Assembly: GCA_016490735.1 (NCBI GenBank)
Contig: JAEMWC010000083.1
Location: 687,501 to 751,500, forward strand
Length of the DNA: 64,000 nucleotides
DNA from: Pachyseris speciosa
Taxonomy: Eukaryota > Cnidaria > Anthozoa > Scleractinia > Pachyseridae
Direction: 5' to 3'
Shown here: positions 34,626 to 42,741 of the stretch, piece by piece
How the letters are laid out: the number at the start of each line of letters is the position of its first letter
How positions within the stretch are numbered: the stretch's first letter is position 1
Notes under the pieces: model-generated
The model's input: only the letters and a program-made list of their open reading frames with translations
The model's database searches: none
What the model was told of the DNA's origin: nothing
Position numbers and translations under genes: made by a program

Positions 34626-35338
34626 TTAATTTTTCGATTCTTTCTGTTTTTGGATTCTCCTGTTTTTCAACATTTTGGAAATTATTGATTGCCATATAAT
34701 ATTAAACAGCACCATAAAAATTCTCTTGATTGTTTTCATCGGCTTGTCAACATAACAGAAGGAATATGGTTTTTTGGTTGCTTCAATGTATTTCTTCTTG
34801 TCGATTCCAAGCTCCTGTGCAATCAAGTTCCTTTCTCTTGAGGATGGGAAATCATAAAGGCAGAAGTGACTGCAATTGAGTCTGATTGATTTTGGACAGC
34901 CATAGAATGATTGTGTGAGATATATGACTGAACAGTTCTTGTGTCTCCCCTGAATGAAATAGCTTATGATTTGATCTTGTTTTTTATCAGTCACGAAATC
35001 ATCAAAAACAACCAATCGCTGCAAATCTGTGTTTTTATTTGTTCAACTGGCAATATCTCTTCTTGACTGCAAACCAAGGCAGGATATCCAATGTGACTGC
35101 TTATTTCATCCATTACTTTCCGAAGATATTTGTACTTGTCTTGATCTAAATTTTTTGCATAAAGATGTATCTGATCATAATAAACCAATGGTTCCATAAT
35201 CAGATGCATGAACAATGTTGTCTTTCCAGATCCAGAATTACCAGCCAGCAGCATCCTGAAAGTGTCTTTTGGCATATACGGATACAACTGTCTGAATGAA
35301 TTCTTTAAACCCTGAATATCATAATTAGGGATTTCCAT
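34626..35338 (-). pseudogene. FtsK/HerA-type packaging ATPase (one frameshift)
   Basis: The N-terminal part (35338 to about 35020) has Walker A, GNSGSGKTT, at residues 33-41. The C-terminal part (to 34626) is in another frame and has Walker B RLVVFDDF, a sensor-like SVIYLTQSF and an arginine-rich segment. The two frames meet near 35020-35030, and one base change would join them. Size and motif order fit the Polinton genome-packaging ATPase of the poxvirus A32 group, which pumps DNA into the capsid. It is transcribed divergently from the coiled-coil gene at 35375. Confidence 0.87.
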
Positions 35339-35374
35339 ATGTAAATAGTTTAGATTAGTCTAACACAATTGTAT
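35339..35374. promoter_or_regulatory. Bidirectional promoter with two opposed TCTAA boxes
   Basis: In this 36-bp divergent gap, the minus strand has TCTAA at 35350-35354 facing the ATPase start (35338). The plus strand has TCTAAC at 35359-35364 facing ATG 35375, which is embedded in TATATG. Confidence 0.68.
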
Positions 35375-36220
35375 ATGGATATAGAACGAATGAAAAGGCT
35401 TCTTAAAAGTGGAATTGAAGCTGGAAACAAAACTAGAGAAGTTCGTGATGTTATCAAGACTTATGAATACAGAAAACAGGATGCTTATGATACAACATCA
35501 GAATTACTGAAACCCTCTATTGATGTCCAGAAGAGTGTGAAAGAAAGTGTCGACGAAAAACAGGATGAAGTTATTAAACAGTTGAAAAAGAATCAAAAAG
35601 CCTTGACATCTGGTTTCGAAGATCTTATGCTGATGAACACGTTACCTGAATCAGTACCAATGAAAACAACATTACCAATTGATTACAAACCTAAAATGAT
35701 GACTGAAACAGAAGCACCATATAAGTCAGATCTTGACAAAGGTTTTTCACTTGAGGATATTAAAACATTGATGAAACATAAATTGCCTCCTCCATCACAG
35801 ATATTTAAATCATATATGGATGGTGAAATCGACATCGACAAGTATGACAAAATGATTGGTAAATTAACCCAAGATGTTGGAATAAAAAAAGCTCATCTAT
35901 CACAAACCAAAACGAAGAGGGATAAAAATAAAGAAAAGATATATGAATTGACTGAAGAGATCAAATTACTACAAAAGTACCGAAAAAGAATTAAAGCCGT
36001 TGAGGAAGGTGCACAAACTATTGGTTCAGGCATGGGTTCAAGGGATGCATTTTTGGGTGACATGCTTTCAAGACTACAGTTACTTGGTGGATCTATTTCA
36101 GCCGGCAACAACAGCAGAAATGTTCAAAATGAATTCACAAAAATATTGCATACATTGAACAGACTGGGAATCCTGAAAACCGGTGAGTTGAATAAAATAA
36201 TGATGAAATATCTAATGTAA
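35375..36220 (+). CDS. Coiled-coil virion-associated protein (function unknown)
   Basis: 281 residues from ATG 35375. A frame starts upstream at a TTG, but the ATG fits the TATATG pattern of this element. Long charged helices are predicted around residues 45-75 and 155-205 (heptad-like KKAHLSQTKTKRDKNKEKI). A Gly-rich segment (GSGMGSRDAFLGDM) precedes the C-terminal helices. I do not recognise a named domain. Position between ATPase and capsid genes suggests a structural or assembly role. Confidence 0.7.
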   Translation: MDIERMKRLLKSGIEAGNKTREVRDVIKTYEYRKQDAYDTTSELLKPSIDVQKSVKESVDEKQDEVIKQLKKNQKALTSGFEDLMLMNTLPESVPMKTTLPIDYKPKMMTETEAPYKSDLDKGFSLEDIKTLMKHKLPPPSQIFKSYMDGEIDIDKYDKMIGKLTQDVGIKKAHLSQTKTKRDKNKEKIYELTEEIKLLQKYRKRIKAVEEGAQTIGSGMGSRDAFLGDMLSRLQLLGGSISAGNNSRNVQNEFTKILHTLNRLGILKTGELNKIMMKYLM

Positions 36221-36229
36221 AAGTATATG
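36211..36229 (+). promoter_or_regulatory. TCTAA box and TATATG start of penton-like gene
   Basis: TCTAATGTAAAAGTATATG: the box overlaps the last codons and stop of the upstream gene, and the ATG at 36227 lies in TATATG. Confidence 0.6.
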
Positions 36230-37012
36230 ACAGAAATTTCATTACGATTCAACAGTAAAAACAGAGACAAAATTGGTGTCAGCAAGAGTCATGATTTTGA
36301 AAAAAGATTCAATACACCTCTTAAATTAACGAATGATTTAAAATATGAAATGGCTGTGAATGTCATCAATATGACATACAGTTGGTACAATATCAGAGAT
36401 ATTTTTGGGAATAATCAAATGAAATACAGCTATGACAAAGGTGTAAACTGGGAAACAATAACATTCGTTAACGGGATGTATTCATACGACGATATCAATA
36501 GTTACATTCATGAGTATATGAGAAAAAATAACCATGTACTGAATCCATCTGAAACAGACAAATCAAAATTCAAGTATGGTATTAACATGTATTTCGTTTT
36601 GTCAACATATCGCATTTTGATTGAACTCAATGAAAATTATCGTGTGGATCTGAGGAATCTTGATTTCAGAAAACTTATCGGTTTCGATTCAAAATTAGTT
36701 CCAGCCACAGAATATGGAACAAATCTACCTGATATTACAAGAGGAGTAGATGAAATTTATATCAATTGTGATTTGGTGACAGATAGCATTGTTGATGGAA
36801 ATAGCACAAATACAATCGCTGTTATTCCTGTCACAGATCTCGTTAGAAGTTTACCTTTCACTTACAAACCTCGTTTTCTTTCATGGAATCCAGTCTCAAC
36901 ACATAATATCAGCTCAATACGCTTTTATGTCACAGACTCTTCTAGAGCTCCAGTCGATTTAAATGGGATAGATTGGTATATTGAGTTGTTCTTGAGAGAG
37001 ACAGAATTATAA
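36227..37012 (+). CDS. Penton-like minor capsid protein
   Basis: 261 residues, open. Beta-rich throughout with no transmembrane or coiled-coil parts. Segments such as ISLRFNSKNRD at the N-terminus, NVINMTYSWYNIRD and the C-terminal IDWYIELFLRETEL fit a single jelly-roll minor capsid (penton) protein as found in Polintons and relatives. Evidence is position (directly before the capsid candidate), size and overall character; there is no short diagnostic motif. Confidence 0.65.
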   Translation: MTEISLRFNSKNRDKIGVSKSHDFEKRFNTPLKLTNDLKYEMAVNVINMTYSWYNIRDIFGNNQMKYSYDKGVNWETITFVNGMYSYDDINSYIHEYMRKNNHVLNPSETDKSKFKYGINMYFVLSTYRILIELNENYRVDLRNLDFRKLIGFDSKLVPATEYGTNLPDITRGVDEIYINCDLVTDSIVDGNSTNTIAVIPVTDLVRSLPFTYKPRFLSWNPVSTHNISSIRFYVTDSSRAPVDLNGIDWYIELFLRETEL

Positions 37013-37025
37013 AACCTAATAGTAT

Positions 37026-37274
37026 ATGAAACGGTTTGAGTTTAAAAAATATGAACAACATGGTGAAGGTATTGTGACTGATATGATCAAAACAGCTGGA
37101 AAAAAAGCAGCAACAACAATTGGTGAACATGCTGGCAAAAAAGCTGGTGACAAAATCATAGAACTTTTGAAAAAGAGAAAGAGTGGAACTGAGAGTGTGA
37201 GCCAGACTGGTGGTTTAATCAAAAGAAAGAGAGGCCGACCTCGTAAAATAAATAACTTTTATCTAACACAATAA
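37026..37274 (+). CDS. Small basic protein with AT-hook
   Basis: 82 residues, very Lys-rich. An AT-hook-like KRGRPRK lies at residues 68-74, with an amphipathic Ala/Gly/Lys segment at 22-45. Such a protein could condense DNA in the capsid, like adenovirus core proteins, but that is inference. It starts at ATG within TATATG, 14 bp after the penton-like stop, with a variant CCTAAT box at 37015-37020. Confidence 0.65.
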   Translation: MKRFEFKKYEQHGEGIVTDMIKTAGKKAATTIGEHAGKKAGDKIIELLKKRKSGTESVSQTGGLIKRKRGRPRKINNFYLTQ

Positions 37275-37280
37275 TATATG
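37262..37280 (+). promoter_or_regulatory. TCTAAC box and ATATATG start of capsid gene
   Basis: TCTAACACAATAATATATG; the box overlaps the 3' end of the small basic gene and the ATG is at 37278. Confidence 0.65.
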
Positions 37281-38555
37281 TCAAACTATCGTGACTCAAA
37301 ATATATCGAAAGATATGAAGATGTAGTGTTCGAACTAGAGACAGCACTTAATACTGTAGTAGCAAACAATGCTCATCAGAGTAAAACAGGCTACCGATTC
37401 ATTGTTGATAACAGTGGAGAGACTACACCATTTGACTGGTATAATGCCCGTTTTAATGTTATTTTCAAAGAAAATAAGCTTGCAGATGGAGCTAACATTG
37501 CTGCTGCAGATCGAAATGGTATTGTTAATTCAGCTCACGCTCTTATTAACACCATTAATGTAAAAATGAATGGTCTTGATGTTTATGAATGCCGAGACGC
37601 TAACCAGGCCACAAATATTAAGTCATTGCTTGAGTATTCACAGGGTTATGTTGTAAGTCAGGGAACCAATGAGTTCTTCTATCTTGACACCAGCAGAGGT
37701 GCTGAAAACAGAGTGGCACAAGCTGCTTATAACAAAGGATTCTCAGATCGTAAAGCTTTGCTTAATGATGGTGGTGAAGTAAATGCAGAGATAGCATTGA
37801 ACAGATACGGTTTTTTCAAGAGCTTTTGGGATGAACTCATGCCTAACTCAAAAATAGAGGTGAAATTGACACTTGAGAGTGATGCCAATTTGATTTGGCA
37901 AGCTGCTGATGATTGCCGTGTGGTACTAACTAAATTCCAGCTAATAGTTCCTCGCATTGTTTTTAATTCTGCGGGAAAGTCCTTATACATGAGCAAGTAT
38001 CTTGACAACAGAAAGTGGACTTACATGAGAGAAATGGTTGAGAGAGGCAATTCAACAAGACAACAGACTGCCAATTTCCGTATTTCCACAGGAATAAACA
38101 AACCCAGGCATGTTTTGTATTCATCATCAATGATGCAAGTGATGCATCTCAGACAGCCAATAAATTTCTCTATAACACTTTTCTGTTGCAATGACAAAAC
38201 TTTGACTGATTGTTATCTTGAAGTTGGCAATGGTAAATGATTATCCAGAGGTTCATTATAAACCATCAACAGAACCAACAAGAGTATTTAGAGATGTTTT
38301 GAAATATGTTCAAGCTGTAAATGATTTCAGTGAAAGTACCCTTCTTAACAGGGGCAATTCGGTACAATATTCCCTTTTGTTTATTTCGATCTGACAAAAC
38401 AGAAACAGGATATTAAAGATGGAATGACAAAACTGACTTTCAAATACACTTTAGTGCTACAGCAATCTGATTACAGTGTGTATGCATTGGTACTCTATGA
38501 GCAGGATATTGAGATGAGAAAGACTGATGGAAAATTAATTCTGAGATCAATGTAA
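37278..38555 (+). pseudogene. Major capsid protein candidate (two compensating frameshifts)
   Basis: Open for 320 codons to TGA at 38238-38240. Coding character then continues in the next frame from about 38235 to 38358, and returns to the original frame until TAA 38553-38555. Removing two opposite one-base shifts would give a single protein of about 425 residues. Motif-like segments include TGYRFIVDN, TPFDWYNARF and, near the end, YFDLTKQKQDIKDG. The length, beta-rich character and position fit the double jelly-roll capsid of adintovirus/Polinton type. Since the shifts cancel, either a recent double mutation or two sequencing errors is possible. Confidence 0.75.
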
Positions 38556-38618
38556 ATTAAATAAATTAAATTAAATGATTGTTTGTATTAAATACAATTT
38601 AGTATAAACATATATTAT

Positions 38619-39470
38619 ATGACTACTTATCATCCTCATGGAGTAAGACTTTCAAACAGTCAGAAGCAAAGGCTTGCAAAAGCTATACAAACAAATTCAC
38701 CGGTAACATTGAGACTCGCACATGGAGATCTCACTGGAGGTGATCAAATGATGTTGACAAAAACACAGATAAAAAAATTAGCCAAATCACAGAGAAATGG
38801 AACAGGTGCTGATGTAAAGATATCCAAAGCACAGATCAGAAAATCAGTCCAAGAAGGAGGTTCTCTTTGGTCCAGTCTTTTTTCACTTGGAACAAGACTA
38901 TTGCCTTATGCAGGTAAAGCAGTAGCTAAAGCGGCTCCAGCATTGGCTACAGGTGCTCTTTCTTCATTAGCAAGTCTCGGCATTGATAAACTATTTGGAA
39001 AGAAACAAAAAGGAGGATTTCTTATTCCTAATGCCAATTTATCCCAATTATTGAATGTAGGAAATTTATTGAATACGAGACAGATGGCTGATGTTATCCA
39101 AAAAATGCAGTATGGTGGAGACGTTGTTATAAAACCAACAAAAGCGCAGACTGGAAAGGGTATTGGAACAATACTCGCCAGCATTGGAATTCCTTTGGCT
39201 ATAGAAGCAATCAGAAAATTAACTGGAAAAGGTTTGCATGTTGAAAGCAGCCGTCCAAGACGGTCAATACCTGTTCATGTTCCAGATGACATTGTACCCA
39301 GAAAGAAAGGTGGGAAACATGCTATGATTCCATGGCAATCTCCTCCTGTTTTTGGTACATGGAATAACCCAATCGGTTATGGAATGAAAAAAAAAACCAA
39401 AGGAAAAGGACTTCTACTAGGCAAAAACAGTCCATTCAATTCAATCCCCATACTAGGAACCATTTTGTAA
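38619..39470 (+). CDS. PX-like virion protein
   Basis: 283 residues, basic, Gly/Lys-rich. A mixed N-terminal region with repeated KTQIKKL / KAQIRKS is followed by an Ala-rich hydrophobic stretch (about 95-130) beginning LLPYAGKAVAKAAPAL. A second hydrophobic segment (ILASIGIPLAIEAI) is near 190, and a conserved-looking tail (NSPFNSIPILGTIL) closes it. This layout is like the adenovirus-type core or membrane-lytic proteins reported as PX in adintoviruses. It is preceded by TATATTATATG without a TCTAA box. Confidence 0.65.
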   Translation: MTTYHPHGVRLSNSQKQRLAKAIQTNSPVTLRLAHGDLTGGDQMMLTKTQIKKLAKSQRNGTGADVKISKAQIRKSVQEGGSLWSSLFSLGTRLLPYAGKAVAKAAPALATGALSSLASLGIDKLFGKKQKGGFLIPNANLSQLLNVGNLLNTRQMADVIQKMQYGGDVVIKPTKAQTGKGIGTILASIGIPLAIEAIRKLTGKGLHVESSRPRRSIPVHVPDDIVPRKKGGKHAMIPWQSPPVFGTWNNPIGYGMKKKTKGKGLLLGKNSPFNSIPILGTIL

Positions 39471-39904
39471 ATAAACCCTTATCCAACTTTGATTTAATCA
39501 ATTGGGTTAAACAACTTGGAATAAAACATTTTAGAGGAGTATTTTCAAGAGACAATCTGCCTAGACAAATAAAAAACAATGAATGTGGGATAGTCAATCT
39601 TGATTCCAAAATTGGACCTGGTACTCACTGGGTATGTTATAGGAATTTCAAAAATGATAAATACTGTGAATACTTCGACTCTTTCGGTTTAATGATGCCA
39701 ACAGAAGTACAGAAATACATGGCTACAAGTGGAAAACAACTTGAATACTCTGGAGATGAGATACAAGAAAGAGATTCAGTCTTGTGTGGATATTGGTGTT
39801 TGTACTATCTTCTTGAGAGACAGAAAGGCAAATCCATTCTGAACACAATACATAATGCTGAATTTGATCCACAGACACAAGAGTCAATCACAGGTTCATC
39901 ATAA
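39470..39904 (+). CDS. Adenain-like cysteine protease
   Basis: The frame runs from within the end of the PX-like gene to TAA at 39902-39904. Catalytic residues are visible in the family order: His in THWVCY (about 39626), Asp in YFDSFG (about 39677), and Cys in SVLCGYWC (about 39785). Adenain-type proteases mature capsids of adenoviruses and Polintons. The frame is open back to 39368 with no ATG before 39692, which is after His and Asp. The true start may overlap the PX-like gene, use a non-ATG codon, or have been lost. Length of about 145 codons is short for the family. Confidence 0.8.
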   Translation, partial: NKPLSNFDLINWVKQLGIKHFRGVFSRDNLPRQIKNNECGIVNLDSKIGPGTHWVCYRNFKNDKYCEYFDSFGLMMPTEVQKYMATSGKQLEYSGDEIQERDSVLCGYWCLYYLLERQKGKSILNTIHNAEFDPQTQESITGSS

Positions 39905-39919
39905 ATTATTTCAAAAATA

Positions 39920-39936
39920 TCTAACCAAATTATATG
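39920..39936 (+). promoter_or_regulatory. TCTAAC box and TATATG start of small gene
   Basis: TCTAACCAAATTATATG; ATG at 39934. Confidence 0.62.
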
Positions 39937-40074
39937 GAAACAATTATTGTGCAAGTTGTTGGAACGCCTGTTGTAGTTCGTAATGACAAGATAATGATAG
40001 TACTCAAGAACCAATTCGGCGAAGATGTTATAATAATATGTGAAGTGAAACAAGTTTTTAAAGAAAATATCTAA
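39934..40074 (+). CDS. Small uncharacterised protein (46 residues)
   Basis: Starts METIIVQVVGTPVVVR; beta-rich and acidic-to-neutral with no known motif. The gene is supported by the TCTAAC/TATATG start and by its own stop codon overlapping the next TCTAAC box (ATCTAAC). Too short for function calling. Confidence 0.55.
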   Translation: METIIVQVVGTPVVVRNDKIMIVLKNQFGEDVIIICEVKQVFKENI

Positions 40075-40089
40075 CTTATATGTATAATG
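40070..40089 (+). promoter_or_regulatory. TCTAAC box before the zinc-ribbon/PLA2 gene
   Basis: TCTAACTTATATGTATAATG. The TAA inside the box is the stop of the upstream gene; the likely start ATG is at 40087. Confidence 0.6.
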
Positions 40090-40924
40090 GTGAAATCATA
40101 TTGTGTTAAACAGAAGAAAGTCACTGAATGTGTACCAGGAAGTGAAAGATATCAAAAGACAAAAATGGTCGAACTGTGATGAAATGTACTTGTGCTGAAT
40201 GTGGAATCACAAAGACTAAATTTGTCAGAAATCGGGGAAACTAATTAGCCCGTCTGAAGGGGCGGGCATACTAGATTCAGCCGCAGATATGGCGCTAACA
40301 GGATTCTTAGAACATGGAGTCCCTTATTTAGCAAAGAAAGGTGTAGAAATGGGAAGATATTATGCTTCAGAAGCAATGAGAAATCCAAAGCTGCAAAAGA
40401 AATTAATTGACAAAGGACTTTCCCTCGCAAACCTGCAATCACAAAGGTTGGGTCAGAAGCTTTGAAACAACTCTCAACAAAAGTGAGACCAAATATTCGT
40501 TACAAAACAGATATCAAAGGATTAGATTATGGCGGTGCTATTGACATTCATAAGGTTATTGGCAAGCTTCCTAAACCGAAAAGTGGATGGACACCCGGAA
40601 AGTATAAATACATGGGACCTTATAATCCCCTCGATAAACAGTTAGAGTATGATAAAAATACAGGTGAGGTCTTGAAATGGAATGTACAACCTTATAACAA
40701 AGTGGATGAAATAGCAGCTTACCATGATATTTGTTATGATATGAAAAAAAAAAGGTGAATGTGATAGAACAATGGTCGAGTCACTAGATCAAATACCATA
40801 TGGTGAGATGCCAAAATGGGGTCAAACAGCTAGATTCTTAATCGACAAAAAACAGAAACTTGGTCTCGGTGTTTCAAAAAACGGAAAAAGCCGTCGAGTG
40901 AAGAAAACTGGCAAGAAAAACTAG
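40087..40924 (+). pseudogene. Zinc-ribbon and parvovirus-type PLA2 virion protein (several frameshifts)
   Basis: N-terminal frame (from 40087) has Cys residues of a small ribbon, completed after a one-base change near 40165 by CTCAECG. A second frame carries LISPSEGAGILDSAADMALT and helices up to about 40415. Another change leads to the PLA2 part: calcium loop YMGPYNPL (about 40608-40631) and catalytic YHDICYD (about 40720-40740). A run of ten A bases at 40742-40751 shifts the frame again, and the C-terminal basic part ends at TAG 40922-40924. This PLA2 type opens endosomes for parvoviruses and is reported in adintoviruses. Breaks are mostly one base, one in a homopolymer. Confidence 0.78.
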
Positions 40925-41843
40925 CTGATGAATTACATGCACCCATAAAACGAAATTTCACTCGGCGGCGTGTGATTGTAAATAAAATTGATGAAATATG
41001 GGCAAGTGATCTAGTTGAAATGCAACAGTTCAGTAAATGGAATAAAGGTTATCGATATCTTCTTATGGTTATTGATGTCTTCAGCAAATATGGTTGGATT
41101 GTCCCATTGAAGGATAAGAAAGGTGAATCTGTCACTGAAGCATTCAAATCAATATTCAAGGAAGGTAGAAAACCACAGTATTTATGGGTCGACAAGGGAA
41201 AAGAGTTTTACAACAAACACTTGAAGGACTTGCTAGAGAAACATAGTGTACAGATGTACTCAACTGAGAATGAAGAGAAATCATCAGTAGTTGAAAGATG
41301 GAATAGGACAATTAAATCCAAAATGTGGAAGCAGTTCACTGTTCAAGGTAATACACAGTATTTAGACATGTTACAAAAATTAGTGAAACAGTATAACAAC
41401 ACAAAACATTCAAGCACAAAGATGACACCCGTTGAAGCATCTGATAAGAGGAATGAAGGAACTGTTTACTTCAATTTGTATGGTGATATGGAGCCATTAA
41501 AACAGAAACTAAAATTTAAAATAGGTGATAAGGTCCGAATATCCAAGTATAAACGGATTGTGTTCGACAAGGGCTATACACCAAATTGGACTGAAGAAGT
41601 GTTTACAGTTGATAAGATCCAGTACACTAATCCAATAACATACAAACTAAAAGATCACAACGATGAAGAAATTGAAGGGAGTTTTTATGAACCTGAGTTA
41701 TTAAAGCCAGACAGGATGTATTCCGCATTGATAAAGTCATTCGCAGAGATTACAAGAAGAAACAAGCTTTGGTGAAGTGGAAGGGATATAGTGATGACTT
41801 CAACAGTTGGATACCGTTCAAGGATTTAAAGAAAATTATCTAA
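40834..41843 (+). CDS. Retrovirus-like integrase with chromodomain-like tail (frameshift near 3' end)
   Basis: The frame is open from 40834; upstream of a GTG at 40972 it encodes WQEKLADELHAPIKRNF, so the real N-terminus overlaps the PLA2 frame. No in-frame ATG lies before the first catalytic Asp. The rve core shows Asp at 41008 (WASDLVEM), Asp at 41191 (WVDKGKEF) and Glu at 41293 (VVERWNR), with 33 residues between the last two. A beta-rich C-terminal domain follows (KIGDKVRIS). Near 41718 a one-base change moves the end into another frame that reads VKWKGYSDDFNSWIP, a chromodomain-type motif, to TAA 41841-41843. It would insert the element and make the 6-bp duplication. Confidence 0.88.
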
Positions 41844-41857
41844 CATATATGTAGATG
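41839..41857 (+). promoter_or_regulatory. TCTAAC box before BRO-N gene
   Basis: TCTAACATATATGTAGATG. The TAA of the box is the integrase tail stop, and ATG 41855 follows. Confidence 0.62.
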
Positions 41858-42667
41858 CAAAAATATTCCTACGATAATAAAGAATTAGACGTTTCAATAG
41901 ATTGTTATCTCGATAATAAAAACGAAATATGGTTCAGAGGTAGAGACATAGCCAAAATTCTTGACTATAAAAATCCGCAAAGAGCAATCAGAGATCATGT
42001 TGTATCTGATGATAAAATCTTGATAGACCTCAAAATAATGACGAATAGCAGAGGGACCGAAAGTGTCCATCAGGTCGGAAGCAGAGGGACCGAAAGTGTC
42101 CATCAGGTCAAACAGTCTTATAAATGTTTTTTTATAAATGAATCAGGATTTTATTCACTAATACTGTCCTCTAAAAAACAGGAAGCCATAAAATTCAAAC
42201 ATTGGGTTACATCAAAAGTATTACCATCAATCAGAAAACAAGGTTATTACAAACAGTTCAATGACAGAAGTAATAACATGCTGATGATTGGAAGTGAAAA
42301 TGATCTGCACTGCAAGATTGTTTCATTCATCAGAAAGAAATATGAAGACGCATTAATGATAGCCGGTTTAGGTGAAAATCAAATAAGCTCAAATATGAGA
42401 ATCAGAAGTTATAACAAAGGATATATGTCTGGACAATGTGATTTGATGTTAATGAATCCAACCAGAAAATACAATGCTCTTTGTCTTGAATTCAAAAGTC
42501 CCACTGGTGTATACCAAGTGTCGGAAAAACAAATAAATATGAAGCAAATGTATGAGAAAAACAAGTGCAAATACATTATGAGCAATTGTTTTGAAGATTT
42601 AATTTTTGAAATAACCAAACACATGGAAGAAAGCAAATTGTATTTATCACGTATAAGAAAAGACTAA
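41855..42667 (+). CDS. BRO-N protein fused to a PD-(D/E)XK-like nuclease
   Basis: 270 residues, open. Residues 1-125 match the BRO-N fold: WFRGRDIAKILDYKNPQRAI, then FINESGFYSLILSSKK and FKHWVTSKVLPSIRKQG. BRO-N is a DNA-binding domain of phages and large DNA viruses. Residues 150-265 have GQCDLML...ALCLEFKSP followed by KQINMK, the D...ExK pattern of PD-(D/E)XK nucleases such as VRR-NUC. A 33-bp tandem duplication (42047-42112) gives two copies of an 11-residue unit with GTESVHQV inside the BRO-N region. The role may be regulation or nicking of DNA. Confidence 0.75.
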   Translation: MQKYSYDNKELDVSIDCYLDNKNEIWFRGRDIAKILDYKNPQRAIRDHVVSDDKILIDLKIMTNSRGTESVHQVGSRGTESVHQVKQSYKCFFINESGFYSLILSSKKQEAIKFKHWVTSKVLPSIRKQGYYKQFNDRSNNMLMIGSENDLHCKIVSFIRKKYEDALMIAGLGENQISSNMRIRSYNKGYMSGQCDLMLMNPTRKYNALCLEFKSPTGVYQVSEKQINMKQMYEKNKCKYIMSNCFEDLIFEITKHMEESKLYLSRIRKD

Positions 42668-42673
42668 CTTTTA

Positions 42674-42684
42674 TCTAACCTATA
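42674..42684 (+). promoter_or_regulatory. Orphan TCTAAC box
   Basis: TCTAACCTATATATG follows the BRO-N stop, but the ATG is followed at once by TGA. No plus-strand gene follows before PolB ends at 42742. It may be a relic of a lost gene or a terminator-like signal. Confidence 0.4.
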
Positions 42685-42741
42685 TATGTGATAGAGGTCA
42701 GTATTATACTGTATTTGCTATTTTGGTAGCCAAGAATATTT

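Noticed and set aside
37185..37210. GTESVSQ in the small basic protein resembling GTESVHQ in the BRO-N duplication
   Set aside because: Seven similar residues without wider or DNA-level similarity; likely chance.
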